From assembly GCF_029263155.1 (NCBI RefSeq), contig NZ_JAJCYB010000070.1, forward strand, positions 26,315 through 90,314: DNA of 64,000 nt, read 5' to 3'. Under the pieces are notes generated by a model, which saw only the letters and a program-made list of their open reading frames with translations, was not told the DNA's origin and did not search any database. This document shows positions 7,106 to 15,508 of this stretch, piece after piece. The stretch is from Pseudonocardia sp. (lineage in GTDB: Bacteria > Actinomycetota > Actinomycetes > Mycobacteriales > Pseudonocardiaceae). Every line of letters starts with the position of its first letter. The first letter of the stretch is position 1. A program made the translations under genes and the position numbers.

Positions 7106-7696
7106 ATGGTCGAACGCCCCGACGACGCCCGGATCACCGCGTGGGCGCTGGCCGCGGGCCGGGGCGACCGGGCGGCGCTGGCCGCGTTCGTGCAGGCCAC
7201 CCAGCGCGACGTGCACCGGTTCGTCGCGCACCTGGGCGGGCGCCGCGACGCCGACGACCTGGCCCAGGAGACCTACCTGAGGGCGCTGCGGTCACTGCCC
7301 GGTTTCGCCGGTCGCTCCGGTGCCCGCACCTGGCTGCTGTCGGTGGCGCGGCACACCTGCGCCGACGCCGTGCGCACCGCGGTGCGCAGGCCGCGCACCA
7401 GCGGGGTCGAGGACTGGGACGCGCTCGCCGCCGCCGTCGCGCCGCGCCCGGGGCTGGTGCGCTCGTCGATGGACGAGGCCGTGCTGCTGCGCGAACTCGT
7501 CGACGCACTCGACGACGACCGCCGCGAGGCGTTCGTGCTCACCCAGCTGCTGGACCTGAGCTACGCGGAGGCCGCGCAGGTCTGCGGGTGCCCGGTGGGC
7601 ACGATCCGCTCGCGGGTCGCCCGGGCTCGGGAGGACCTGGTCGACGCGCTCGACGGCACGGCCCCGGAGGGGGTCCGGCGCGCGGGCGGGACCTGA
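7106..7696 (+). CDS. sigC: ECF RNA polymerase sigma factor, SigC-like
   Basis: A 196-aa ECF sigma factor. Region 2 includes QRDVHRFVAHL and DDLAQETYLRALRSLP; region 4 includes LTQLLDLSYAEAAQVCGC followed by PVGTIRSRVARAREDLVDAL. The region-4 wording (VCGCPVGTIRSRVARAR) closely matches mycobacterial SigC from memory. In M. tuberculosis SigC has been linked to copper acquisition and to ctpB, and here the gene stands beside two copper-type P1B ATPases and other copper-family genes. The mycobacterial protein is not known for an adjacent anti-sigma factor, whereas this one has a divergent zinc-finger anti-sigma gene. The longer reading from 7022 lacks conserved residues and crosses the repeat leader; ATG 7106 fits the family. 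Confidence 0.88.
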   Translation: MVERPDDARITAWALAAGRGDRAALAAFVQATQRDVHRFVAHLGGRRDADDLAQETYLRALRSLPGFAGRSGARTWLLSVARHTCADAVRTAVRRPRTSGVEDWDALAAAVAPRPGLVRSSMDEAVLLRELVDALDDDRREAFVLTQLLDLSYAEAAQVCGCPVGTIRSRVARAREDLVDALDGTAPEGVRRAGGT

Positions 7697-7698
7697 GC

Positions 7699-7716
7699 CC
7701 CGGCCCGCGCGCCGGG
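7699..7716. terminator. Hairpin between convergent sigC and the PepSY gene
   Basis: CCCGGC (7699-7704) pairs with GCCGGG (7711-7716) around a six-base loop, exactly in the 22-base gap between the two converging stop codons. It could terminate either transcript. Confidence 0.45.
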
Positions 7717-7718
7717 CA

Positions 7719-9125
7719 CTACGCGGCGGCGCCCGCGCGGCGGCGGCGCCGCGCCCCGACCGCGGTGTCGGCCGCGAGGAACAGCGCCAGGCTCACGCCG
7801 AGGATCGGCAGCAGCCATGCCGTCAGCACCACACCGAGCACGACGCCGAACAGGACGGGCTGCGGCGTCGACCGGAGCACGCCCCGGGCCTCCAGCGGGC
7901 GGGGCGGGCCGCCGCGGGTGGGGCGGCGCAGCCACCACATCCGGTAGCCCCAGAAGCCCATCGCGAGGACACCCAGCGCCATGGCCGTCATGGCCAGCTG
8001 GTTGGCCAGGCCGAACAGGGTGCCGGTGTGGGCCAGGATGCCGATCGTGGTGAGCTGGGCCAGCAACGGGTAGTCGGCGAAGGCCAGGGACTCGACGACG
8101 TCACCGGTGTGGGGGTCCAGCGCCAGCTTGTCGCGGTGCAGGGGCACCGTGGCGGAGGTCTCGGCCACCAGGTAGGGCTCCCCCGCCCCGGCGGGCGGGG
8201 TCAGCGTCAACGGTCCGGTGAGCCCGGCCGCCCGCCCGGCCGCCTCGGCGGTACCCACGCTGATCTGCGCGCCGTCGCCGTCCGGCAGCGGTTCGGCGGA
8301 CATCTGCGGGGTGCGGGCGTCGAGCCCGGTCAGGACGGCCTGGAACCGCTGCCCCGCGAACGTCGACCAGGTCAGCCCGGTCAGCGAGATGAACACGAGC
8401 GCGACGGTGAGCCAGATCCCCACGCTGCCGTGCCAGTTCACGATCCGTCCGCGGCCGGGGCGCGTCGCGGCCGGGACCACCAGGTCCCGGCGACGCCTGC
8501 GCCGCTTGCCGACCCACAGCACCAGCCCGCCGACGAACAGCACCGGCAGCCAGCTCGCCGCGAACTCGGAGTAGACGGCACCGATCGGGCCGAGGTGCAG
8601 GTCGCCGTGGAAGGTCCGCAGCCAGTGCTGCACGGGCGGCTCGCCGTCCTGCAGCGGGAGCCCTCCGGTGACGCTCGCGGTGTACGGGTCGACGTACACC
8701 GCCAGCGTCTCGCCCTCGGCGGCACCGGGCGGGGTGAGCAGGACCGCGGTGGTGCGGTCCGCCGCGGCGGCGGGTTCCACCGCGGACAGCGGGACGCCCG
8801 GGTGGGCCGCCCGCGCGGCCGCGACCTGGTCGTCGAGCGGCCGGACCGGGCCGGACTGCGGGGTGACGAGCAGCTCGTCGGCGTGCAGGACGTCGTTGAG
8901 CTGCGGGGTGAACACGTAGGCCATGCCGGTCAGGCACAGCACCGCGAGGAAGGGCGCCACCAGGACGCCGGCGTAGAAGTGCACGCGCCGGACGAGGCGG
9001 CGCAGCGGCTCGCCCGATCGGGGTTGCCGGCCGGGCGCGGTCGGCGGTGCGGTGGTCGTGGACGGGCCCGCTGGGGGGCCGGGTTCGCCGGCGGCGGACA
9101 GCGGCCGGTCGGAGGTGGTGGTCAC
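7719..9125 (-). CDS. PepSY-domain transmembrane protein (PiuB-like)
   Basis: A 468-aa protein with four main transmembrane segments. The first follows RRVHFYAGVLVAPFLAVLC, a family signature in which the His may bind heme or metal. An extracytoplasmic PepSY-like domain contains QHWLRTFHGDLHLG. Later helices hold VNWHGSVGIWLTVALVF and a C-terminal pair. PiuB-type proteins are associated with iron or heme reduction and with copper loci in actinobacteria. The start is GTG 9125 because GGAG lies six bases before it; the frame is open upstream but only as Pro/Arg-rich noise. It is last in a run of three genes (9843, 10466) transcribed away from the copper ATPase. Confidence 0.82.
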   Translation of the reverse strand: MTTTSDRPLSAAGEPGPPAGPSTTTAPPTAPGRQPRSGEPLRRLVRRVHFYAGVLVAPFLAVLCLTGMAYVFTPQLNDVLHADELLVTPQSGPVRPLDDQVAAARAAHPGVPLSAVEPAAAADRTTAVLLTPPGAAEGETLAVYVDPYTASVTGGLPLQDGEPPVQHWLRTFHGDLHLGPIGAVYSEFAASWLPVLFVGGLVLWVGKRRRRRRDLVVPAATRPGRGRIVNWHGSVGIWLTVALVFISLTGLTWSTFAGQRFQAVLTGLDARTPQMSAEPLPDGDGAQISVGTAEAAGRAAGLTGPLTLTPPAGAGEPYLVAETSATVPLHRDKLALDPHTGDVVESLAFADYPLLAQLTTIGILAHTGTLFGLANQLAMTAMALGVLAMGFWGYRMWWLRRPTRGGPPRPLEARGVLRSTPQPVLFGVVLGVVLTAWLLPILGVSLALFLAADTAVGARRRRRAGAAA

Positions 9126-9294
9126 GGGGGGCTCCAGGGGAGGCGGTGTGCCGGGTCGGTGGCCGGGGCGCGGGGCGTAGGAGGGCGCGCGGACGGGCCC
9201 GCCGGGAGGGTGCTCACCGCAGGTCGGACCCGCGGGAGAGGGGCAGGCCGGAGAGGGTCGGGTGGGGACTCCGGCGGGACGGACCCGGCCGGGA

Positions 9295-9843
9295 TCAGGC
9301 GGGCAGCGGCGGCGGGCCGCGCAGCGCGCGCGAGTGGCGCAGCAGCAGGCGCAGGGCGCCGGGCCGCGAGGTGCGGGCAAGCCGGGGCGACGCGGGCCCC
9401 GCGACCGGCGGGACGCCGGCGGCGAGCCGCCGCCACCAGGCCGCGACGCGCGCGGACAGCCGGCGCGCGACGGCCCAGGCCCGGCGTTCCCCGAGCCGGA
9501 GGACCGCCGCGGCGAGCAGCGCCGCGAGCACGTGGGCGTGCAGCATCAGATCGTGCGGGACCAGGTGCACGTGCGGGGCCGGGTCGGCCTGCGCGAGCAC
9601 GCCGTGCACCACCAGCTGCAGGCCCAGCTGCGCGGCCGAGATCGCGAGCCAGCCGCGCTCGCGGGCGGTGAGCAGCCACGCGGGGACGGCGGCGACCAGC
9701 AGGGCGAGCGCGACCGTCGCCGGTCGTGCCGTGCCCCCGGCCAGCACGTGAGCGGTCACGGCGAGTGCGGTGGCCACACCGGTCGGCACGGCGGTGCGCA
9801 GGCCGCGGCGGGGTGGGCGGGGAACTCGCCCGGGGACGGACAC
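9295..9843 (-). CDS. Unrecognised membrane protein with a histidine-rich helix
   Basis: A 182-aa protein with about four hydrophobic helices and a basic, probably cytoplasmic C terminus (LRLLLRHSRALRGPPPLPA). The most notable segment is HVHLVPHDLMLHAHV, with five His and one Met in fifteen residues near the membrane face, which suggests metal (copper) coordination. I do not recognise the family. GTG 9843 lies only eight bases after the stop of the DUF5134-like gene, so the two are cotranscribed. Copper genes on both sides support a role in copper handling, but that is inference from context. Confidence 0.7.
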   Translation of the reverse strand: MSVPGRVPRPPRRGLRTAVPTGVATALAVTAHVLAGGTARPATVALALLVAAVPAWLLTARERGWLAISAAQLGLQLVVHGVLAQADPAPHVHLVPHDLMLHAHVLAALLAAAVLRLGERRAWAVARRLSARVAAWWRRLAAGVPPVAGPASPRLARTSRPGALRLLLRHSRALRGPPPLPA

Positions 9844-9851
9844 GGTGGCGC

Positions 9852-10466
9852 CTACACCATGCCCAGCAGCATGACGAGCATGGCCGCGTTCATCACGACG
9901 TGACCCACGACCGGCAGCTCGACGCCGGTCGCCCGCGCGGTCACCGCGACCGCGACCGCGCCCTCGGCGACCGGCGCCGCCGGCTCGGGGACGGTGCGGT
10001 GGGTCGCGATCCGGACGAGATCGGCGACGAACCAGGCGGCGAGGACCAGCGCGGCGAGGGTGACCAGCAGCCCCCCGGAGCCGCCGCCCGCCGCGGCGTG
10101 GTGCGCGTGCCCGGGATCGACCGGCCCGCCCGCCGCCGCGGCGTGGTCGTGTCCGCCGAGCAGCATGAACAGCATCGCCGCCGCCCCGGCGACGTGGCCG
10201 CCGGCCGTGCCCAGCAGGGTGCCGGCGCGCAGCACCTCGGCGCCGAACCAGGACCCGGACACGACGAACACCGCCACCCACAGCGGCGCCGGCACGGGGT
10301 CGGCGGCCGGTACGAACATCGCCGCCATGCCCAGGCCCATCGCCGCGTGGGACGCGGCGGCCGGCAACGGGCCGCGCCGCCCCGCGAGCAGCCACAGCCA
10401 ACCGGCCCCGACGGTCATGCAGGCCAGCGCGAGAGCCACGTCCAACCAGGTCACGCCCAGTCCCAT
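9852..10466 (-). CDS. DUF5134-family membrane protein rich in His and Met
   Basis: A 204-aa protein with about six short transmembrane helices. Met-rich helices (ASHAAMGLGMAAMF, AAAMLFMLLGG, HVVMNAAMLVMLLGMV) and a His-rich loop (GGHDHAAAA and PGHAHHAAAG) dominate it. The order and content match DUF5134 proteins, which occur beside copper-resistance genes in actinobacteria. His and Met clusters of this type bind Cu(I)/Cu(II), so a copper-binding membrane role is plausible. It is the first gene of a three-gene unit. A hairpin lies between it and the upstream P-type ATPase, so it may have its own promoter in the 78-base gap. Confidence 0.78.
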   Translation of the reverse strand: MGLGVTWLDVALALACMTVGAGWLWLLAGRRGPLPAAASHAAMGLGMAAMFVPAADPVPAPLWVAVFVVSGSWFGAEVLRAGTLLGTAGGHVAGAAAMLFMLLGGHDHAAAAGGPVDPGHAHHAAAGGGSGGLLVTLAALVLAAWFVADLVRIATHRTVPEPAAPVAEGAVAVAVTARATGVELPVVGHVVMNAAMLVMLLGMV

Positions 10467-10491
10467 GTCGACTCTCCGTCAGCCGTCGGGG

Positions 10492-10511
10492 CTTCCCTCG
10501 ATCCGGGGAAG
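10492..10511 (-). terminator. Hairpin between the copper ATPase and the DUF5134 gene
   Basis: CTTCCC (10492-10497) pairs with GGGAAG (10506-10511) across an eight-base loop. The position, downstream of the ATPase stop codon and upstream of the next start, fits a terminator or attenuator. Confidence 0.4.
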
Positions 10512-10544
10512 GGTAGGCACACTTCGTCGGCCCGAGCTATACGG

Positions 10545-12821
10545 TCACGGGGTAGGGGCACCGGAGAACCTCCGCAGGCGCAGGCTGTTGCCGACCACGA
10601 ACACCGAGCTCAGCGCCATCGCCGCGCCGGCCAGCATCGGGTTGAGCAGGCCCGCGGCGGCCACGGGCAGCGCCGCCACGTTGTAGGCGAAGGCCCAGCC
10701 GAGGTTGCCCCGGATCGTCGCGTGTGTCCGGCGACACAGGCGCAGGGCGTCCACCGCCGCGGTCGGGTCCGACCGGACCAGCGTGATGTCGGAGGCGTGC
10801 AGCGCGACGTCGGCCCCGCTGCCCATCGCGATCCCGACGTCGGCCTGCGCGAGCGCGGGCGCGTCGTTCACCCCGTCGCCGACCAGTGCGACGACGTGGC
10901 CGTGCTCCTGGAGCCTGCGGACGGCGTCGGCCTTGTCGGTGGGCAGCGCGTCGGCGACGACGGCGTCGATCCCGACCTGCGCGGCGACCGACCGGGCCAC
11001 CGCCACGCCGTCTCCGGTGAGCAGCACCGGGTCCAGCCCGAGGCGGCGCAGGCCGGCGACGGCCGCGGCCGCGGTGGGCCGCACCGTGTCGGTCACGGTG
11101 AACACCGCGCGGGCCCGGCCGTCCCAGGCCAGCGCGGCGACGCTCGCCCCGTCCTCCTCCGCCGCCGCCACCGCCGACGCCAGCTCGGGCGGCAGGCCGA
11201 TCCCCCGCTCGGCCAGCAGCGCGACGCGGCCGATCAGCACGTCCCGCCCGCCGACGGATCCACGGGCCCCCAGCCCGCCCACCGCCACCGGGTCGCCGAC
11301 CTGCGGCAGGTCCCCCACCTGCTCGGCCGCATGGCCGTGCACGGCCCGGGCCACCGGATGGGCCGACGCGGACTCCAGGGCCCCGGCGACGGCGAGCACG
11401 TCGTCCCGGTCCTCCCCCGCGGCCACCGACACCCGGTCCACCCGCATCTCACCGCTGGTGAGGGTGCCGGTCTTGTCGAGCAGGACCGTGTCGACGCGTC
11501 GCGCGGTCTCCAGCACGTCCGGGCCGGTGACGAGGATTCCCAGCTGGGCGCCCCGCCCGGTGCCGACGAGCAGGGCCGTCGGGGTGGCCAGCCCGAGGGC
11601 GCACGGGCAGGCGACGGTGAGCACGGCGACCGCGGCGCCGAGCGCGCCGACCTGCCCGGCCCCGGCGCCGAGCCAGAAGCCTCCTGCCGCGGCGGCCAGC
11701 ACCAGCACCGCGGGCACGAACCAGGCGCAGATCCGGTCGGCGAGGCGGGCCACCGCGGCGGTGCCGGTCTGGGCCCGTTCGACCAGCGCCGCCATCTGGG
11801 CCACCTGCGTGTCGGCGCCCACCCGGGTGGCACACACGACGATCCGGCCGCCCACGTTGATCGTGCCGCCGGTCACCTCGTCGCCCGCCCCGACCTCCCG
11901 GGGCAGCGACTCGCCGGTGATCGGGCTGGTGTCCAGGGCCGACGCGCCGTCCTCGACGACGCCGTCGACGGCGACCCGCTCGCCCGGGCGCACCACGATC
12001 CGGTCGCCGACGGCGACCCGGTCGGCGGGCACCCGCTCCTCGCGCCCGTCGCGCAGCAGGGCCGCGTCGGCCGCCGCGAGGGCCAGCAGGCCCCGCAGCG
12101 CCGCACCCGACCGGCGGCGGGCGCGCGCCTCGGCATGGCGCCCGACCAGCACCAGCGTCGTCACCGTCGCCGCCACCTCCAGGTACACCGCTCCGGTGCC
12201 GTCGGACCAGACCGGCGCCGCGCCGAGCGCGTGGGTGTGGCCGGGGTAGCCGGCCGTGCCGAGGAACAGCGAGTACAGCGACCAGCCGAACGCCGCGAGG
12301 ACCCCGACCGAGACCAGGGTGTCCATCGTGGTGGCGCCGTGGCGCAGGGTGGCCAGGGCCGCGCGGTGCAGCGGCAGGGCACCCCAGACCGCCACCGGGG
12401 CGGCGAGCGCGAGGCTCGCCCACTGCCAGTGCGTGAACTGCCACGCCGGGACCATCGCCAGCGCCACCACCGGGACCGTGAGCCCGGCGCAGACCCGCGC
12501 CCGGTCCCGCAGGGCGAGCAGCGCGGGATCCGGCGCCTCCTCGACCGCGGCGGCGGCCGGCTCGGCCGGCGCGGGCCGCTCGGCCGTGTAGCCCGCCTTC
12601 TCGATGACGGCGGCCAGGTCGTCGACGGTGACGGTGCCGGGGTGGTCGACCGCCACCCGGCCGGTGGCGTAGTTGACCTGCGCCTCGACGCCGCCCATGC
12701 GGCGCAGCACGCGCTCCACCCGCCGGGCACAGGACCCGCAGGTCATGCCACCGACCACGAGATCGGTCCGGGCCCGGGGCGCGGTGGCCGCAGCCGGGTC
12801 GAGGTCGGGCGCGGCGGTCAA
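10545..12821 (-). CDS. P1B-type copper-exporting ATPase (CopA/CtpV-like)
   Basis: A 758-aa heavy-metal ATPase. An N-terminal metal-binding domain has GMTCGSC. The order then is: membrane helices; TGES in the actuator domain; the CPC metal motif ACPCALG; DKTGTLT phosphorylation site; the HP motif SAHPVARAV; GDGVNDAP; and the distal helices with YN and MALSS signatures. These make it a Cu(I)-type P1B-1 pump that moves copper out of the cytoplasm using ATP. The start is TTG 12821: GGAGGGG precedes it at proper spacing, and the TTG overlaps the stop of the small upstream gene as TTGA. Upstream readings in frame are Arg/Gly noise. It is divergent from a second, CtpA/B-like pump. Confidence 0.92.
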   Translation of the reverse strand: MTAAPDLDPAAATAPRARTDLVVGGMTCGSCARRVERVLRRMGGVEAQVNYATGRVAVDHPGTVTVDDLAAVIEKAGYTAERPAPAEPAAAAVEEAPDPALLALRDRARVCAGLTVPVVALAMVPAWQFTHWQWASLALAAPVAVWGALPLHRAALATLRHGATTMDTLVSVGVLAAFGWSLYSLFLGTAGYPGHTHALGAAPVWSDGTGAVYLEVAATVTTLVLVGRHAEARARRRSGAALRGLLALAAADAALLRDGREERVPADRVAVGDRIVVRPGERVAVDGVVEDGASALDTSPITGESLPREVGAGDEVTGGTINVGGRIVVCATRVGADTQVAQMAALVERAQTGTAAVARLADRICAWFVPAVLVLAAAAGGFWLGAGAGQVGALGAAVAVLTVACPCALGLATPTALLVGTGRGAQLGILVTGPDVLETARRVDTVLLDKTGTLTSGEMRVDRVSVAAGEDRDDVLAVAGALESASAHPVARAVHGHAAEQVGDLPQVGDPVAVGGLGARGSVGGRDVLIGRVALLAERGIGLPPELASAVAAAEEDGASVAALAWDGRARAVFTVTDTVRPTAAAAVAGLRRLGLDPVLLTGDGVAVARSVAAQVGIDAVVADALPTDKADAVRRLQEHGHVVALVGDGVNDAPALAQADVGIAMGSGADVALHASDITLVRSDPTAAVDALRLCRRTHATIRGNLGWAFAYNVAALPVAAAGLLNPMLAGAAMALSSVFVVGNSLRLRRFSGAPTP

Positions 12822-13021
12822 TGCCCCTCCGGATGTGCGGGCCCGGCCGGCCCGAACACCGACGGTGCGGGCAGGTCGGGCACGGGCAGGGGCGGGTTGA
12901 CCAGCCGGCCCGCGCCCCAGCCGCACACGGCGACGACGGCGAGCAGCGCCAGGAACGCACCCAGCCGCGCCGGCACGGCCAGGGGTCGCGGGCCGGTCGG
13001 TTCCGGCGAGGTGGCGGGCAC
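12818..13021 (-). CDS. Small single-pass membrane protein coupled to the copper ATPase
   Basis: A 67-aa protein starting at GTG 13021. It has a Pro-rich N terminus, one transmembrane helix (LGAFLALLAVVAVCGWGAG) and a Pro-rich extracytoplasmic tail ending in HPEGH. Its stop codon overlaps the TTG start of the ATPase by three bases. Similar short membrane proteins precede copper ATPases in actinobacteria, but I know no assigned function. The cysteine in the helix and terminal His residues could bind copper; this is inference. Confidence 0.7.
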   Translation of the reverse strand: MPATSPEPTGPRPLAVPARLGAFLALLAVVAVCGWGAGRLVNPPLPVPDLPAPSVFGPAGPAHPEGH

Positions 13022-13048
13022 CCCTGGACCGTAGGGACACCGGCCCGG

Positions 13049-13070
13049 ACGGGGTTGCCGGGCTGAGAGG
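13049..13070 (-). promoter_or_regulatory. Shared upstream motif with CTCTCAG core (copy 2), copper divergent promoter region
   Basis: Part of the 222-base gap between the divergent copper genes (13021 and 13244). This 22-bp stretch is 18 of 22 identical to 1059-1080 upstream of the IniB-like gene and lies 28 bases before the small membrane protein start. A third CTCTCAGG lies at 13159-13166 pointing toward the second ATPase, 12 bases after a GGTCAGCG, which resembles a direct repeat. The gap therefore probably holds shared control sites for both pumps. Confidence 0.35.
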
Positions 13071-13243
13071 CGCTCGCGACCTGCGGGCCGCCGGGTGCGC
13101 CGGGTGGGGCCCGGTTGGTCCACCCGGTGCAGCCGGATCGCCCGGACGGTCAGCGACGCTCTCAGGTACGACCGGGACGTGGGTGTGGCGGTCCTCTCGC
13201 GGGAGCGGGGAACCGCGCGGCCCCGGCCGGCGACCACTCGCGG

Positions 13244-15508
13244 GTGAGCACCGGGACCCGGCAGGACGCGGCGGACCAGGACGGCACGCCCCCGCAGGCG
13301 GCGGAGCTGCGCACCGTGGAGCTGGCCGTCGGCGGCATGACCTGCGCCGCGTGCGTCGGTCGGGTGGAGCGCAAGCTGGGCAGGCTCGACGGCGTGCTCG
13401 CGACGGTCAACCTGGCCACCGGCCGCGCGACCGTCAGCCACCCGTCCGGCACCCCGGTGTCCGCGCTGGTGGCGGCCGTCGAGAAGGCCGGGTACACCGC
13501 CCGTCCGGCGGGCGACGACACCCCCGGCGAGCGGTTCGACCACGGCGCGGTGGACGACCTGCGACGGCGCCTGGCCGTCGCGGTGCTGCTGTTCGTGCCC
13601 GTCGCCGACCTCTCGATCGCGCTGTCCCTGGTGCCCTCGCTGCGCTTCCCCTTCTGGCAGGCCGTGCTGGTGGCGCTGGCACTGCCGGTGGTGGTGTGGT
13701 CGGCGTGGCCGTTCCACCGGGCCGCGCTCGCCGGGCTGCGCCACCGCACCACGACCATGGACACGCTGGTGTCGCTGGGCATCCTCGCCGCGGCCGGGTG
13801 GTCGCTGTGGTCGATGGTCACCGCGGGCGGGGTGCCCGACACCGCGTCGGGATGGGACGCGGTGCTGCACCCCAGCGGCCCCCTGTACCTGGAGGTCGCC
13901 GCCGGCATCACGACGTTCCAGCTGGCCGGGCGCTACTTCGAGGCCCGGGCCCGGCGGGCGGCCGGCAGGGCGATGCGGGCGCTGGGGAGGCTGCGCGTCG
14001 CCGAGGTGACGATCCTGCGCGAGCGGCCCGGTGCGGCGCCCGCCGCGCAGCGGGTGCCGCTGGTGCACCTGCGGGTGGGCGAGCGGTTCCTGGTGCGCCC
14101 CGGCGAGCGGATCGCCGCCGACGGCACGGTCGTCGACGGTGCGGCGGCGGTGGACACCAGCGCGATGACCGGGGAACCGGTGCCGGTGGAGGCCGCGGTC
14201 GGCGACGCGGTGACCGGCGGCACGATCGCCGTCGGCGGCGCGCTCACCGTCCGCGCGGACGCCGTCGGCGACGCGACGCGGCTCTCGCGGATGCTGCGCG
14301 CCGTCGAGCAGGCCCAGGTGGAGAAGTCGGCGGTGCAGCGGCTGGCCGACCGGATCTCCGCGGTGTTCGTGCCGGCCGTGCTGGTGCTCGCCGCCGCCAC
14401 CCTCATCGGGTGGATGGTGGCCGGGGCCGGCACCGAGGACGCCGTGGTGCGCGCGGTCGCGGTGCTGGTCATCGCCTGCCCGTGCGCCCTCGGGCTGGCC
14501 ACCCCCACTGCCCTGATGGTGGCCACCGGCCGCGGCGCCGAGCTCGGCGTCTTCGTCACCGGGTTCCGGGCGATGGAGGCCGTCCGCGCCGTCGACACCG
14601 TGGTGCTGGACAAGACCGGCACCCTGACCACCGCCCGGATGCGCGTGACCCGGGTGGCGACCGTGCCCGGCGGCCCCGACGCGGACGCGCTGCTCGCCCT
14701 CGCCGCCGCGGTGGAGCACTCCTCCGAGCACCCGATCGCCGCCGCGATCGTCGAGGCCGCGGGCTCCCCCGACACGCGGGCCACCGGGTTCCGGGCGCTG
14801 GCCGGGCTGGGCGCGCGCGGGACCGTGGACGGGCGCGAGGTGCTGGTCGGGCGACCCTCCCTGTTCGACGACCTCGCCGTGCTCGACGACGACCTCGTCG
14901 CCTGGGAGGCCGCGGGCGCCACCGTCGTCGCGGTCGGGATCGACGGGCGGGCGGCCGGGGCGCTGGCGCTGACCGATCCGGTGCGCGTCTCGGCGGCCGA
15001 CGCGGTCGGACAGCTGCGCGGGATGGGCCTGTCGGTGGTGCTGCTCACCGGTGACGGCGCGGCCGCAGCCGGGGCGGTGGCGGCCGCGGTCGGGATCGAC
15101 GAGGTGCACTCCGGGGCGCTGCCCGAGGACAAGGTCGCCCTCGTGCGCAGGCTGCGCGCGGCGGGCCGCACCGTCGCGATGGTCGGTGACGGGGTCAACG
15201 ACGCCGCCGCGCTGAGCACCGCGGACCTGGGCATCGCGGTCGGCTCGGGCACCGACGTGGCCCTGGAGGCCGCCGACCTGGTCCTCGTCCGCGACGACCT
15301 CACCGTCCTTCCGGTGGCGGTCCGGCTCGCCCGCTCGACCGTCGCCACCGTGCGCGGCAACCTGGTCTGGGCGTTCGGCTACAACCTCGCCGCGGTGCCG
15401 CTGGCCGCGGCCGGGCTGCTCAACCCGCTGATCGCGGGCGCGGCGATGGCGATGTCGTCGCTGCTGGTGGTGTCGAACAGCCTGCGGCTGCGCCAGGCGG
15501 GACGCTAG
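13244..15508 (+). CDS. ctpB: P1B-type copper ATPase, CtpA/CtpB-like
   Basis: A 754-aa heavy-metal ATPase with GMTCAAC in the N-terminal metal domain, MTGEP in the actuator domain, CPC in IACPCALG, DKTGTLTT, the HP motif SSEHPIAAAIVE and GDGVNDAAAL. The last Ala-Ala-Leu and the MSSLLVVSNSLRLR ending match the mycobacterial CtpA/CtpB type rather than exporters with GDGVNDAP. Mycobacterial CtpB is linked to SigC and to copper supply to extracytoplasmic enzymes, so sigC six kilobases away is telling. The GTG at 13244 is my choice since conserved sequence begins soon after; there is no clear ribosome-binding site, so a leaderless start is possible. It converges on the CopD-CtaG gene, and their ends overlap by four bases. 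Confidence 0.9.
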   Translation: MSTGTRQDAADQDGTPPQAAELRTVELAVGGMTCAACVGRVERKLGRLDGVLATVNLATGRATVSHPSGTPVSALVAAVEKAGYTARPAGDDTPGERFDHGAVDDLRRRLAVAVLLFVPVADLSIALSLVPSLRFPFWQAVLVALALPVVVWSAWPFHRAALAGLRHRTTTMDTLVSLGILAAAGWSLWSMVTAGGVPDTASGWDAVLHPSGPLYLEVAAGITTFQLAGRYFEARARRAAGRAMRALGRLRVAEVTILRERPGAAPAAQRVPLVHLRVGERFLVRPGERIAADGTVVDGAAAVDTSAMTGEPVPVEAAVGDAVTGGTIAVGGALTVRADAVGDATRLSRMLRAVEQAQVEKSAVQRLADRISAVFVPAVLVLAAATLIGWMVAGAGTEDAVVRAVAVLVIACPCALGLATPTALMVATGRGAELGVFVTGFRAMEAVRAVDTVVLDKTGTLTTARMRVTRVATVPGGPDADALLALAAAVEHSSEHPIAAAIVEAAGSPDTRATGFRALAGLGARGTVDGREVLVGRPSLFDDLAVLDDDLVAWEAAGATVVAVGIDGRAAGALALTDPVRVSAADAVGQLRGMGLSVVLLTGDGAAAAGAVAAAVGIDEVHSGALPEDKVALVRRLRAAGRTVAMVGDGVNDAAALSTADLGIAVGSGTDVALEAADLVLVRDDLTVLPVAVRLARSTVATVRGNLVWAFGYNLAAVPLAAAGLLNPLIAGAAMAMSSLLVVSNSLRLRQAGR

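Noticed and set aside
8028..9671. Long plus-strand frame opposite the PepSY gene
   Set aside because: Composition is Arg/Gly/Ala noise typical of the complement of high-GC genes; the minus-strand gene has clear domains.
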